A stretch of 64,000 bases of DNA from Dyella humicola (GCF_026283945.1 NZ_JAPDPC010000001.1:2108001-2172000); one strand, 5' to 3'; numbered from the stretch's first letter, positions 9,263-18,462 are shown. Notes: generated by a model not told the origin, from the sequence alone. Numbers and translations: made by a program.

Positions 9263-9294
9263 CTGGACTGAGGTCATGGGTGACCTTGGTCCAG
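9263..9294. terminator. Interrupted stem-loop after thiolase gene
   Basis: CTGGAC, TG, AGGTCA, TGGG, TGACCT, TG, GTCCAG form a 12-bp hairpin with a two-base internal mismatch and a four-base loop. It begins 52 bases after the thiolase stop. There is no T run, so it is a probable 3' hairpin rather than a certain terminator. Confidence 0.4.
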
Positions 9295-9363
9295 CGTGGA
9301 TCAGCGTATTTGGATGAAACTGGCCGCGTGTCGGTTCGGGTATGTAGGGGGAGGAGTTAAACC

Positions 9364-9951
9364 ATGCGTTACGACAAGGGTCACAAAGAAGCCACCCGCC
9401 AGCGGATCATCGAGGCTGCCGCCGCGCGTTTTCGCGAGGAAGGCATTGCTGCCGTCGGCGTCGCCAACCTGATGAGCGACATCGGTCTTACCCAGGGTGG
9501 TTTTTACAATCACTTTGAATCCAAGGACGATCTCGCGCGCGAGGCGATCATGCTCGCCTGGCAGGGCACCTACGAGCGTTTACGCAAGGCGCTCGAGCGT
9601 GCGAAACATGGCGGCATCGCAGCGCTGATCGATACCTATCTCAGCGAGTCGCACCGCAACCGGGTTGCCGAGGGCTGCGTGGCGGCCGCGCTCTCCGCCG
9701 AAATCGCGCGTGGATCGGAGTCGCTGCGAGATGCGTTTAGCGAGGGCACGGCGCAAACGACGGCGCTGATTGCCGGCGCGCTGCCCGGAAACCTGACGCC
9801 CAAACAACGCCATGGCATCGCAATGGCCGTGCTGTCCTCCTTGGTCGGCACCCTGATGCTGGCTCGCGCGGTGAGTGATCCGGCCATGTCTGACGAGCTG
9901 CTCGCCCAAGGGCGCCGGGCGGCGCTCGCGTTGGCCGAGGTCGCGAAATAG
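9364..9951 (+). CDS. TetR-family transcriptional regulator
   Basis: This 195-residue protein has the TetR DNA-binding domain in its first 60 residues (RQRIIEAAAARFREEG, then MSDIGLTQGGFYNHFESKDD) and a variable helical ligand domain with CVAAALSAEIARGS. The ribosome-binding site GGGGGAGG lies just upstream of the ATG. It sits between the thiolase gene and the HxlR-led efflux operon, all on the plus strand, and could repress either. The GGFYNHF form resembles regulators of electrophile or fatty-acid stress genes; the ligand is unknown. Confidence 0.9.
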   Translation: MRYDKGHKEATRQRIIEAAAARFREEGIAAVGVANLMSDIGLTQGGFYNHFESKDDLAREAIMLAWQGTYERLRKALERAKHGGIAALIDTYLSESHRNRVAEGCVAAALSAEIARGSESLRDAFSEGTAQTTALIAGALPGNLTPKQRHGIAMAVLSSLVGTLMLARAVSDPAMSDELLAQGRRAALALAEVAK

Positions 9952-10068
9952 CGCGCACCTTTCGCGGCTTTCCGCCGACGCGAAGGATCCCCCTCGCGCA
10001 GGTCTAGTGACGCCTTTGGCGCCTTCACGTCGTCGTCACAACTAGTCACTTGCATAATGATAGTTACT

Positions 10069-10087
10069 GATCATATGATGACCATCA
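10069..10087 (+). promoter_or_regulatory. 19-bp motif shared with the thiolase promoter (copy 2), candidate operator
   Basis: The site contains the perfect palindrome ATCATATGAT (10070-10079) in a markedly AT-rich patch 29 bases before the hxlR-like start codon. It matches the site at 7871-7889 (opposite orientation) at 16 of 19 bases. It is the likely autoregulatory operator of the efflux operon. Confidence 0.45.
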
Positions 10088-10115
10088 TCTTATTGGTCAC
10101 GGCAGGTCTTCCGTC

Positions 10116-10640
10116 ATGCAACGCAAGAGCTTCGAGGGTATGCAATGCGCCATTGCGCGCAGCCTGGAGCGGGTAGGCGAGTGGTGGAGCATGCTGATCC
10201 TGCGCGACGCCTTTTATGGCATCACCCGTTTCGACGAGTTCCAGCAAAGCCTGGGGATCGCACCCAACATGCTGAGTCGGCGGTTGAGCGGACTGGTGGA
10301 GAGCGGGCTGCTGGTTCGCCGTCCTTACCAGGATCGCCCGGTACGTTACGAATACGTCCTGACGCCGGCCGGCGAGGACTTTCGCCCCGTGCTGATCACC
10401 TTACTGGCCTGGGGCAATCGCCATTTCGCGCCTGAGGGCGTGAGCTCGCATCTGACAGACGTGCGTACCGGGCAGGCGGTCGAGCCTGTCTTGGTCGACG
10501 CACATACCGGTGAGCAGATATCGCGCGCGCGCCACGTCCTGCACGCGGGCCCTGCCGCCAGCGAGGGCATGCGCGCCCGCATCGAACTCAGTCGCCAGCG
10601 CCGCGAACGGCGTGGCGACGACAAGTCATCCTCAAACTAG
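10116..10640 (+). CDS. HxlR-family winged-helix transcriptional regulator
   Basis: This 174-residue protein has the HxlR domain in residues 10-110, with CAIARSLERVGEWWSMLILR, FDEFQQSLGIAPNMLSRRL, and the wing RPVRYEYVLTPAG. One cysteine (in MQCAIARSLE) sits where redox-sensing HxlR/HypR-type proteins carry their sensor Cys; sensing here is inference. The C-terminal 60 residues are charged and less conserved. It lies 15 bases upstream of the HlyD gene in the same direction, so it is probably first gene and local regulator of the efflux operon. Confidence 0.92.
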   Translation: MQRKSFEGMQCAIARSLERVGEWWSMLILRDAFYGITRFDEFQQSLGIAPNMLSRRLSGLVESGLLVRRPYQDRPVRYEYVLTPAGEDFRPVLITLLAWGNRHFAPEGVSSHLTDVRTGQAVEPVLVDAHTGEQISRARHVLHAGPAASEGMRARIELSRQRRERRGDDKSSSN

Positions 10641-10655
10641 AGCTGGAGTTTTCCC

Positions 10656-11777
10656 ATGAGCAGCGTCACCGTTGTCAAGCGTGCGGAGGTGCCCCCCGAG
10701 ATTGAGCCCGAGGTCACCCCGGCACCCCGAAGTCGGCGAAAACTCGCCTTGCGTGCGGCCATTGGCGTGGCCCTGGTCGCTGGCGTGATTTATGGCGTGC
10801 ACTGGTGGGGCGTAGGGCGTTTCATTGAAAGCACGGACGATGCGTATGTCGGTGGCGATGTCACCGTCATCGGCCCCAAGGTTTCCGGCTACATCACCCA
10901 ACTGGCGGTGACGGACAACCAGGTCGTTCACGCCGGCGATTTGCTGGTCAAGATCGATGATCGTGACTACCGTGCGGCGCTGGCCAAGGCGGATGGCGCG
11001 GTAGCCGCCCAGGAAGCCCTGTTGGCCAATCTGGAGGCCACCGAGCGCTTGCAGCAGGCGGTGATCAACCAGGCGAAGGCTGGCGTCTCCGCCGCGGACG
11101 CGGAATTCGTGCGTTCGCGCGATGATGAAACGCGTTACCGCGATCTCTCCAGCCGCTCGGCCGTCTCAGTCGAAAGCGCGCAGCGGGCCGACGCCACCTA
11201 CAAGACCGCCCAGGCCAACACGGAAAAAGCCCAGGCCGCGCAGATTGCCTCGCAGCGGCAGCTGGACGTCATCGCTTCGCAGAAGCAGCAGGCGCTGGCC
11301 GCTTTGCAGCAGGCCAAGGCCGAGCGGGACATCGCGCAGCTCAACGTCAATTACACCGAGCTGCGCGCTCCGGTCGACGGCGTGATTGGTAATCGGCGCG
11401 CAAGAGTCGGCGCATTTGCTGCTGCTGGCACGCAACTGCTCTCGGTGGTGCCTGCGCACGGCCTATGGGTGGATGCCAACTTCAAGGAAGACCAACTGGC
11501 ACGCATGCAGGCCGGCCAGGTGGTCGATGTTCGTGCGGATGTGATGCCGGGCAGGGTGTTCCATGGCCGTCTTGGCAGCCTGGCGCCGGCCACCGGCGCG
11601 CAATTCAGCGTGCTCCCTCCGGAAAATGCGACCGGCAATTTCACCAAGGTCGTGCAGCGCGTGCCGGTGCGCGTCGTGCTTGATCCCAAGGATGACGCGC
11701 TTGGCGTGCTGCGGCCGGGTCTGTCCGTGGTCGCCGACGTAGACACGCGTGCTGCAGGTCGGGCCGGCGCCCCATGA
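10656..11777 (+). CDS. HlyD/EmrA-type membrane fusion protein
   Basis: This 373-residue periplasmic adaptor has a short cytoplasmic N-terminus, one membrane helix (around residues 27-50), and the lipoyl half-motifs STDDAYVGGDVTVI and TELRAPVDGVIGNRRARVGA flanking a long alanine- and glutamine-rich coiled coil. A beta-barrel domain follows. It links the inner-membrane pump encoded next (4-base overlap) to the outer-membrane channel encoded after it. The gene order hlyD-MFS-OMF is that of EmrAB-type multidrug exporters, which expel hydrophobic acids, uncouplers or aromatic compounds. Confidence 0.93.
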   Translation: MSSVTVVKRAEVPPEIEPEVTPAPRSRRKLALRAAIGVALVAGVIYGVHWWGVGRFIESTDDAYVGGDVTVIGPKVSGYITQLAVTDNQVVHAGDLLVKIDDRDYRAALAKADGAVAAQEALLANLEATERLQQAVINQAKAGVSAADAEFVRSRDDETRYRDLSSRSAVSVESAQRADATYKTAQANTEKAQAAQIASQRQLDVIASQKQQALAALQQAKAERDIAQLNVNYTELRAPVDGVIGNRRARVGAFAAAGTQLLSVVPAHGLWVDANFKEDQLARMQAGQVVDVRADVMPGRVFHGRLGSLAPATGAQFSVLPPENATGNFTKVVQRVPVRVVLDPKDDALGVLRPGLSVVADVDTRAAGRAGAP

Positions 11778-13366
11778 ACACCACGGCCGCGCGCTTTTCG
11801 ATGCCGATGGATCCATCGGCGTTGAGCATGGCGCAGAAGATTTTCGCGTTTTCCAGCATGTGCGTGGGCATGTTCATTGCGCTGCTGGATATCCAGATCG
11901 TGTCGGCTTCGCTGCGCGACATCGGCGGCGGCCTCTCGGCAGGCACGGACGAGACCGCGTGGGTGCAGACCAGCTACCTGATTGCCGAGATCGTGGTCAT
12001 CCCGCTATCGGGCTGGCTGTCGCGGGTGTTCTCCACACGCTGGTTGTTTGCTGCTTCTGCCGCCGGCTTCACCGTCACCAGCATGTTGTGTGGCCTGGCG
12101 TGGAATATCCAGAGCATGATCGTGTTCCGGGCCCTTCAGGGTTTCCTGGGTGGCTCGATGATTCCGATGGTCTTCACGACGGCGTTTGTCTTTTTTCACA
12201 ACAAGCAGCGCGTCGTCGCAGCAGCCACCATCGGTGCACTGGCCTCGTTGGCTCCGACCCTCGGCCCGACCCTGGGTGGCTGGATCACCGACCACTCGTC
12301 GTGGCACTGGCTGTTCTATATCAATCTCATCCCGGGCATCTTCGTCGCCGTTGCCGTGCCATTGCTGGTCAACATCGATGCACCCGACCTGTCGTTGCTG
12401 CGCCGTGCAGATTATTTCGGCATGGTGCTGCTCGCGCTGTTCCTCGGCTGCCTTGAATACACACTGGAAGAGGGGCCGCGCTGGAACTGGTTTAGCGATG
12501 CCACGATCCTGACGACAGCGTGGATTTCCGGTCTGGCTGGCGTGGGCTTTGTCGTCCGTAGCCTGACCTACGATCACCCGGTGGTGGATCTGAGCGCACT
12601 ACGCGAACGCAATTTCGCACTCGGCTGCTTCTTTTCATTCGTCAGCGGGATCGGGCTGTTCGCCACCATCTACCTGACCCCGTTGTTTCTTGGCCGCGTG
12701 CGCGGATACAGCGCACTGGAAATCGGCGAAGCGGTATTTTCGACCGGCGTATTCCAGATTCTCACCATCCCGCTGTACTCGTATCTGGCGCAACGCGTGG
12801 ATCTGCGCTGGATCTTGATGGCCGGCCTGGCACTGTTCGCGATATCGATGTGGGACTTCACTCCCATTACGCACGATTGGGGCGCCCATGAGTTGCTGCT
12901 ACCGCAAGCCCTGCGTGGCATGGCGCAGCAGTTGGCGATTCCGCCGACGGTCACGCTGACCCTTGGCAGCCTGGCACCATCGCGACTGAAGCTGGCCTCC
13001 GGGTTGTTCAACCTGATGCGCAACCTGGGCGGCGCCATCGGCATCGCCGTCTGCGCCACCATCCTCAACGATCGCACCAATCTGCATTTCTATCGCATCG
13101 CCGAGCATCTCAACAGCACGAACGAAGCCATGGGCCAGTGGCTCGCGCAGGCCGGCGGTCATCTCGCGGAGCTCGGGCAATCCGTCGATGGTTCGGACGA
13201 TGGCGCCTTGCACCAGTTGTGGCTGCTCGCCTATCGCGAGGCGCAGACGTTGTCGTATGCCGACGCCTTCCTGGTGATCATGCTCTGTTTTGCGGTGGCT
13301 ACGGTGATGGTGCCGTTGATGCGCAAAGTGGTTCCTCCGTCTGCGCCGTCCGCGGACGCGCACTGA
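11774..13366 (+). CDS. MFS drug transporter, DHA2 (EmrB) family
   Basis: This 530-residue protein has about 14 transmembrane segments and DHA2 signatures: FIALLDIQIVSASLRDIG in helix 1, the Asp/Glu-rich AGTDETAWVQTSYLIAE in helix 2, and PTLGPTLGGWI (motif C) in helix 5. It starts with an ATGA overlap on the HlyD gene, so the two are translationally coupled. It is expected to be a proton antiporter of drugs or organic acids in the inner membrane. Substrate is not deducible. Confidence 0.93.
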   Translation: MNTTAARFSMPMDPSALSMAQKIFAFSSMCVGMFIALLDIQIVSASLRDIGGGLSAGTDETAWVQTSYLIAEIVVIPLSGWLSRVFSTRWLFAASAAGFTVTSMLCGLAWNIQSMIVFRALQGFLGGSMIPMVFTTAFVFFHNKQRVVAAATIGALASLAPTLGPTLGGWITDHSSWHWLFYINLIPGIFVAVAVPLLVNIDAPDLSLLRRADYFGMVLLALFLGCLEYTLEEGPRWNWFSDATILTTAWISGLAGVGFVVRSLTYDHPVVDLSALRERNFALGCFFSFVSGIGLFATIYLTPLFLGRVRGYSALEIGEAVFSTGVFQILTIPLYSYLAQRVDLRWILMAGLALFAISMWDFTPITHDWGAHELLLPQALRGMAQQLAIPPTVTLTLGSLAPSRLKLASGLFNLMRNLGGAIGIAVCATILNDRTNLHFYRIAEHLNSTNEAMGQWLAQAGGHLAELGQSVDGSDDGALHQLWLLAYREAQTLSYADAFLVIMLCFAVATVMVPLMRKVVPPSAPSADAH

Positions 13367-13412
13367 GCCCCCCATGAATTCCTCACAGTCTCACTCCGTT
13401 CGGAGTATCCCC

Positions 13413-14915
13413 ATGTCCCTTCGATCAAAGTTCATCCCCGTTCCGCGCATGCTGGCTCTGGCGTTGGCGATCGGTGGTCTCACCGCCTGCATGGCGGGTC
13501 CGGATTATGTTCGGCCGGAGCTGCAGACCCATGCGGATTACGTGGCACAGTCGACGCTGGAAAATCGCGCGACCACGCTGCCAGCACCTGCACTCGACAG
13601 CTGGTGGGCGGGTTTCGATGATCCTGTGCTCACGCGCATCATCCAGCGCGCGTTGGCTGAGAATCTCGACCTTGCGGCATCCATGGCCCGCGTCGATCAG
13701 GCCCGTGCCGCAGCGCGCGAGGCCGGAGCGGAGCTGGCACCCCAGGGTAGCCTGGATGCCAGTGTGCTGAAGCAACGCCAATCTCTGAAGAGCCCACTGG
13801 GTGAACTGGGTAGCGCGCACCCGGGCTATACGCGTTCGCAAACGCTGGAAAATATCGGCGTGGGCGCCAGTTGGGAATTGGATCTTGCCGGCGGCCTGCA
13901 TCGCGGTGCAGAGGCGGCGAGGGCAGAAGCCGATGCCGCCGAAGCCAATCGGGATGGTGTACGTGTCTCGGTAGCGGCCGAGGCAGCGGATGCCTATTTC
14001 CAGGTGCGTGGCGCGCAGGAGCGCATTCGTCTGGCGCAACAGCAGATCGACACCGAGGCACAGTTGCTTGAGCTGGTGAAGGTAAGGCTCGCTGGCGGCC
14101 TGGCGACCTCGCGTGAACTGGCTCAGGCGCAGGCGTTGGTACTGCAGGCGCAGGCTACCTTGCCTCCGTTGCGCATCACCCTGGCGCAGCAGTTGAATCG
14201 GCTCGACGTCCTGATGGGGGCGACGCCCGGCACTTATGCCAGCGAACTGCGCGATAGCCCGCAGACCTTCAGCGTCCCCGCGATTGGCACCCATGGCGGC
14301 CCCGACATGCTGCTGCGCCGCCGCCCGGACGTCATTGCGGCCGAACGCCGACTGGCCGCGTCCAACGCCCGGATTGGTGTGGCAGTGGCCGAGTATTACC
14401 CCAAGGTTTCGATAGGCGGCCTGCTCGGCTTCGAGAGCCTGCAAAGCGGCTCACTATTTTCCTCCGCTGCGTTCCAGCCGCAGGCGGTGCTCGGCTTGCA
14501 TTGGCGGCTGTTCGACTTCGGCCGCATCGATGCCGAGGTCGCGCAAGCCAAGGGCGTCAACGCCGAGGCGCTGGCGCAATACCGTCAGTCGATGTTGCGT
14601 GCCACCGAAGACGTCGAGGACGCGATCACTGCGCTGGCCGAACTGGAAGTCCAGCATCGTGATCTCACGCAAGAGGTGGCTGCGCACGAGCAGGCCCGTG
14701 GCGCTGCGCAAGACGCCTACAAGGGCGGAGCAGTCAGCCTGATCGAAGTACTCGACGAAGACCGGCAATTGCTTGCCGCGCGTGACGAGCTTGCCCGCGT
14801 ACACGCGGACGATGCGCGCGCTGCGGTGGCGACGTTCCGTGCGCTGGGCGGTGGCTGGCCGGGAGCGGTTGATACGCCAACGCCCGCGGCTGAAGGCACG
14901 GTTGCCGCGCGCTGA
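13413..14915 (+). CDS. Outer-membrane efflux lipoprotein (NodT/OprM family)
   Basis: This 500-residue TolC-fold protein has a lipoprotein signal with lipobox LTAC, placing the acylated cysteine at residue 26, followed by the NodT-type start MAGPDYVRPEL. The two repeated outer-membrane efflux domains contain LLRRRPDVIAAERRLAASNA and AYKGGAVSLIEVLDEDRQLL. The ATG at 13413 gives the correct signal peptide; the frame also allows 13374. It completes the tripartite exporter of this operon, opening 46 bases after the pump gene. Confidence 0.93.
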   Translation: MSLRSKFIPVPRMLALALAIGGLTACMAGPDYVRPELQTHADYVAQSTLENRATTLPAPALDSWWAGFDDPVLTRIIQRALAENLDLAASMARVDQARAAAREAGAELAPQGSLDASVLKQRQSLKSPLGELGSAHPGYTRSQTLENIGVGASWELDLAGGLHRGAEAARAEADAAEANRDGVRVSVAAEAADAYFQVRGAQERIRLAQQQIDTEAQLLELVKVRLAGGLATSRELAQAQALVLQAQATLPPLRITLAQQLNRLDVLMGATPGTYASELRDSPQTFSVPAIGTHGGPDMLLRRRPDVIAAERRLAASNARIGVAVAEYYPKVSIGGLLGFESLQSGSLFSSAAFQPQAVLGLHWRLFDFGRIDAEVAQAKGVNAEALAQYRQSMLRATEDVEDAITALAELEVQHRDLTQEVAAHEQARGAAQDAYKGGAVSLIEVLDEDRQLLAARDELARVHADDARAAVATFRALGGGWPGAVDTPTPAAEGTVAAR

Positions 14916-14965
14916 GCGTTCTGATCCTTGCATGCGCTCACCGCTTCGTTCGCCACCCGAACCGG

Positions 14966-15865
14966 TCAGGCAGATGGCTGGCTGCGGCGCCGCGCCATGG
15001 CCGCCATCAAGCGGGCGAGTTTCTCGGGGTTGCGCTGGACGTATACGCCGGTGATGCGCTCGCCATCGCTTTCGTAGGACTGGGCGGACTCCAGCTCGCC
15101 GTTGATATAGCGCAACACGGCGTACTGGCCATTGATCATCGCCAGCTCGATGCGCAGCGCCTCCTTGTAGCGCAGGTTGGCGGCGAAGAAGAGCTGGGCA
15201 ATACGCTGCCCGCCGACCATCGGCTTGGGGAAGGTCGTGACAAGACCGCCACCATCGCCCATGAGCACGGCTGCTTCGGCCAGCATCGACTTCATCGCGG
15301 CAAAATCGCCTTGCGCGAGGGCATCGGCGAAGCGCCGCATCAGCTTCTGGTGGGCCGCGCTGGGGGCCGCAAGCGGCGGTCGCTCCTGGCGCAATTGCGC
15401 TTTCGCCCGATGCACGATCTGGCGACAGGCGGCCTCGCTTTTGCTAATCACCTGGGCGACTTCGCCGTAGTCCATGTCGAACACTTCGCGCAACAGAAAG
15501 GCAGCGCGGGCTTCCGGGGTCAGGCGTTCAAGCACGATAAGAAAGGCGACCGAGACCTCGTTGGATAGCTCCTCGATGTCCTCTGGCGTGGCGGGCCACT
15601 CGGTGAGTACCGGCTCGGGGAGCCATATGCCCACGTACTGCTCTCGTCGTGCCTTGGCCGAGCGCAGTCGGTCGATCGCTATCCGGGTGGTGGTCGTCAC
15701 CAGCCATGCTTCAGTGTTGTTGACGCTGGCCTTGTCCGCGTCATGCCAACGCAGCCAGACGTCCTGCACGATGTCCTCGGACTCCGACACGGAGCCAAGC
15801 ATACGGTAGGCAATACCTTGCAGCCTCGGGCGCAGGTGGTGAAACGTGGCGGTGGCGGCGTCCAT
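14966..15865 (-). CDS. SigJ-like ECF sigma factor with SnoaL C-terminal domain
   Basis: This 299-residue protein has sigma region 2 (IAYRMLGSVSESEDIVQDVW), region 4 (FLLREVFDMDYGEVAQVI, SEAACRQIVHRAKAQL) and a C-terminal NTF2/SnoaL-like domain of about 110 residues. That makes it an ECF sigma factor of the SigJ type. This group has no anti-sigma gene; the C-terminal domain is thought to control activity. The start at 15865 (MDAATATFHHL) fits the family, and the longer open frame does not. It is the last gene of the operon led by the carboxymuconolactone decarboxylase gene at 17004, matching the common pairing of SigJ-type factors with such genes. Confidence 0.9.
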   Translation of the reverse strand: MDAATATFHHLRPRLQGIAYRMLGSVSESEDIVQDVWLRWHDADKASVNNTEAWLVTTTTRIAIDRLRSAKARREQYVGIWLPEPVLTEWPATPEDIEELSNEVSVAFLIVLERLTPEARAAFLLREVFDMDYGEVAQVISKSEAACRQIVHRAKAQLRQERPPLAAPSAAHQKLMRRFADALAQGDFAAMKSMLAEAAVLMGDGGGLVTTFPKPMVGGQRIAQLFFAANLRYKEALRIELAMINGQYAVLRYINGELESAQSYESDGERITGVYVQRNPEKLARLMAAMARRRSQPSA

Positions 15866-16016
15866 GGTTCGAAGACGTTTGATCGGGTGCAGTTGTGACA
15901 GCCTACGCCGACTGCTTGGGCACCGTCGCATTCAGTGCTCGCGTTGCAAGCCCCTCGGTGGCCCGCCACCTCAACGAACTGTTCGCGGCGGACCAGGGGG
16001 CGTGGAGGCGGGAGGC

Positions 16017-16442
16017 TCAGGGCACCAGGCGCAACACAGGCTCGTTCTCGTTCTTCAGCAGCAGCACGAGAAACTTGGCCGGCTTGGTGTTGCTGGCGTT
16101 GCGGCCAACGGTGTGTACGTCGTCCGGCCCTTCGTAAAACGTTTGCCCTGGCGTCAGCGTCACTTCCTTGCCACCCTTGAGGCCCATCACGATAGAGCCT
16201 TCGAGCACGTAGACGAAGGCATGGGCGTTGTGGCGATGAACCGGGTCGACGGCGCCGGGCGGATACACCACGGTGATCATCAGCGCTTCCTTGCCGGGAT
16301 AGTCCTTCAGCGCCTTGCTCATCAGCTCCGACACCTTGGCCTCAGGGGGAGTCGCAGCAGTGGACGGCGGCGCAGCCGCCTGCGCGACAGCCGCGCCGGA
16401 AGCGAGCAGGCAGAGCAATCCGAACATCTTGAACATGCGCAT
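16017..16442 (-). CDS. Secreted cupin-domain protein
   Basis: This 141-residue protein has an N-terminal signal peptide (hydrophobic MFGLLCLLASGAAVAQAAA) and one cupin barrel. Metal-ligand motifs are HRHNAHAFVYVLEGS and PGQTFYEGPDDVHTVGRN, giving the usual three His and one Glu. It would be periplasmic. Function within the cupin family (oxygenase, isomerase or binding protein) is open. It lies 82 bases after the carboxymuconolactone decarboxylase gene and upstream of the sigma factor gene, on the same strand. Confidence 0.87.
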   Translation of the reverse strand: MRMFKMFGLLCLLASGAAVAQAAAPPSTAATPPEAKVSELMSKALKDYPGKEALMITVVYPPGAVDPVHRHNAHAFVYVLEGSIVMGLKGGKEVTLTPGQTFYEGPDDVHTVGRNASNTKPAKFLVLLLKNENEPVLRLVP

Positions 16443-16524
16443 GGGTGTTTCCTCGTGCGTGGCCCGCAAGTGGGTCATCAAGTGGAACTGGCAGTCGACG
16501 CGGCAAGGCCGCGCCGGGCAGATC

Positions 16525-17004
16525 TCAGGCAAGGCCGGCCTTGTCGAGTCCGTACGCCTTGTCGAGCACGCCGGGGACAGCCCTGAAAGCGATGTTGATG
16601 CGATTCCAGGCGTTGATCGCCGTCACCGCGTAGGTGAGATCGGTGAGCTCCTTCTCGGAGAACTGCTCGCGCACGAACTCGTAAATATCATCAGGGACGC
16701 CCTGAGGCGGCAGCTGGGTCAGTACCTCGGTCCAAGCCAGCGCGGCGCGCTCGCGGGCGCTGAACAGGGTGGAATCGCGCCAGGCCTGCAGGTGAAACAG
16801 GCGCAAAGGTCGTTCGCCATCAATCACAGCCTGCTTGAGATGCATGTCCAGGCAAAAGGCGCAGCCATTGATCTGTGACGCGCGAATCTCCACCAGGTGG
16901 CCGATCGATTTTTCGATGCTGGATTGGCTCACCAGGGTGCTGAAGGCGACGAGTTTCTTGAACAGCTCCGGCGATTGCTGCAGATAGTCGATGCGCTGGG
17001 TCAT
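16525..17004 (-). CDS. Carboxymuconolactone decarboxylase family protein (AhpD-like)
   Basis: This 159-residue all-helical protein contains the peroxidatic motif C-A-F-C followed by LDMH, the CxxC-x3-H arrangement of AhpD-type alkylhydroperoxidases. The preceding EIRASQING is also characteristic of the YciW/CMD group. It should reduce peroxides or act as a small thiol oxidoreductase in the cytoplasm. The start at 17004 (MTQRIDYLQQSP) is the family start; the frame is open further upstream. It is the first gene of the CMD-cupin-sigma operon and is divergent from the LysR gene at 17277. Confidence 0.9.
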   Translation of the reverse strand: MTQRIDYLQQSPELFKKLVAFSTLVSQSSIEKSIGHLVEIRASQINGCAFCLDMHLKQAVIDGERPLRLFHLQAWRDSTLFSARERAALAWTEVLTQLPPQGVPDDIYEFVREQFSEKELTDLTYAVTAINAWNRINIAFRAVPGVLDKAYGLDKAGLA

Positions 17005-17276
17005 GGTTTGAATCCTCGGTAGGCGCGTGGCCATTCCTCAGATCGGCTGAGGCACCCGCTCGCGCTGCATAGCGTGACGAGCCCAGCCTAGGTTCGCTGC
17101 CTTGCTCCCGGTAGATCCGCCGACGGGCTCGCCGTGTTGCCTTGTAAGCACCAGTCTTTTGATCCTGTCACAGGCAGGGTCATTGAAACGTCTATCAGGT
17201 AAGGACCGGCCGACACCGGTGTTCGATGTGCCTCGAGGCGTTAATGCGAAGCCATCATGCTTTCGATAGGCGACCC

Positions 17277-18317
17277 ATGACGTTTGCATCCCAGGAACGA
17301 CGCCGCTGCGCGAGCAACGACGCGCTGGCGTCCACCTTCTCCGCGAGTTACGCCGGTGTGGTCGCGTTCATCGCCGTGGCGACCGAGGGCAGTTTCGCTC
17401 GTGCCGCCGATCGACTCGGCATCGGCCGCTCGGCGGTCAGCCGCAGCGTGCAGAAGCTGGAAGCCCAGTTGGGTGCGCGGTTGTTCCTGCGCACCACCCG
17501 AAGCACCTCGCTGACACGCGAAGGTGAGCTGTTCTACCGGAACTGCCATCCTGGCGTGGAGCGGATCGTCCAGGCGCTGGAAGACATGCGCGACCTGCGC
17601 GAGGGACCGCCGCGCGGACAGCTGCGGATCAGCGCGGCGGTGGGCTTCGGACGCCGCATCGTGGCGCCGCTGCTCAACGGTTTTCGTGCGCGCTTTCCGG
17701 ATATCGCCATCGACCTGTTGCTCGACGACCGCGCCATGGACTTCAGCACCGATCGGCTGGACGTGGCCTTTCGCAACGGTCGCATGGAAGACAGCCAGGT
17801 GATCGCCAAGCGGCTGATGCCGATGCCGATGATGGTCTGTGCGTCGCCGGCGTATGTGCGCGCCCATGGGCTGCCGCGGCGCGTGGAGGACTTGGCAGGG
17901 CACGCCTGCATCAAGTTCCGCACGGCGTCGGGACGGATCGTCGAATGGGAGTTCAAGGTCGCTGGCCGGAATCAGAAGTTCCTGCCGTCGTCGACCTTCA
18001 CGTTCAACGACGACGAGCTGGTCCTGCAGGCGGTGCTTGACGGCCAGGGCCTTGCACAGATGGGCGGCTGCCAGATCAGCGAACACCTGCGCGAAGGTCG
18101 GCTGGTGGCGTGCCTGGCGCCGTACGCGCCCGACGATCGAGCGCACTACCTTTGTTACGTGAGTCGGCGGCAGCTGCCGGCGCGGATTCGCGTTTTCATC
18201 GACTACATGACCACCGCGATACGCGCGCTGGACCCGCAGGGCGCGGCTGGCCTGACGTTGGGGCCCGGGGCGGTCGCGGGCAAGGCAAGGGAAGTCCTCG
18301 CGGCGGGCATTGCCTGA
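17277..18317 (+). CDS. LysR-family transcriptional regulator
   Basis: This 346-residue protein is somewhat long for the family because of a 30-residue N-terminal extension and a 35-residue Gly/Ala-rich tail. It has the winged HTH (EGSFARAADRLGIGRSAVSR, then LFLRTTRSTSLTREG) and an effector domain with LDVAFRNGRMEDSQVIAKRL. The true start may be a little downstream of 17277. It is divergent from the CMD-cupin-SigJ operon and followed by NAD(P)-binding and GST genes, so it could control either side. Confidence 0.88.
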   Translation: MTFASQERRRCASNDALASTFSASYAGVVAFIAVATEGSFARAADRLGIGRSAVSRSVQKLEAQLGARLFLRTTRSTSLTREGELFYRNCHPGVERIVQALEDMRDLREGPPRGQLRISAAVGFGRRIVAPLLNGFRARFPDIAIDLLLDDRAMDFSTDRLDVAFRNGRMEDSQVIAKRLMPMPMMVCASPAYVRAHGLPRRVEDLAGHACIKFRTASGRIVEWEFKVAGRNQKFLPSSTFTFNDDELVLQAVLDGQGLAQMGGCQISEHLREGRLVACLAPYAPDDRAHYLCYVSRRQLPARIRVFIDYMTTAIRALDPQGAAGLTLGPGAVAGKAREVLAAGIA

Positions 18318-18462
18318 CGCCGCCGCACCTCCCGTGGCGGCATCGATTGATGCGCCGCGGGCAACATCGCGAGCCCGTCGGCAGTCCTACCGGTCGTCGA
18401 TGGCCGTGCCTAGCATGAACTCACGACGCGCCATGGGCGCTGACGCAACCCAGAGGTCTCTC

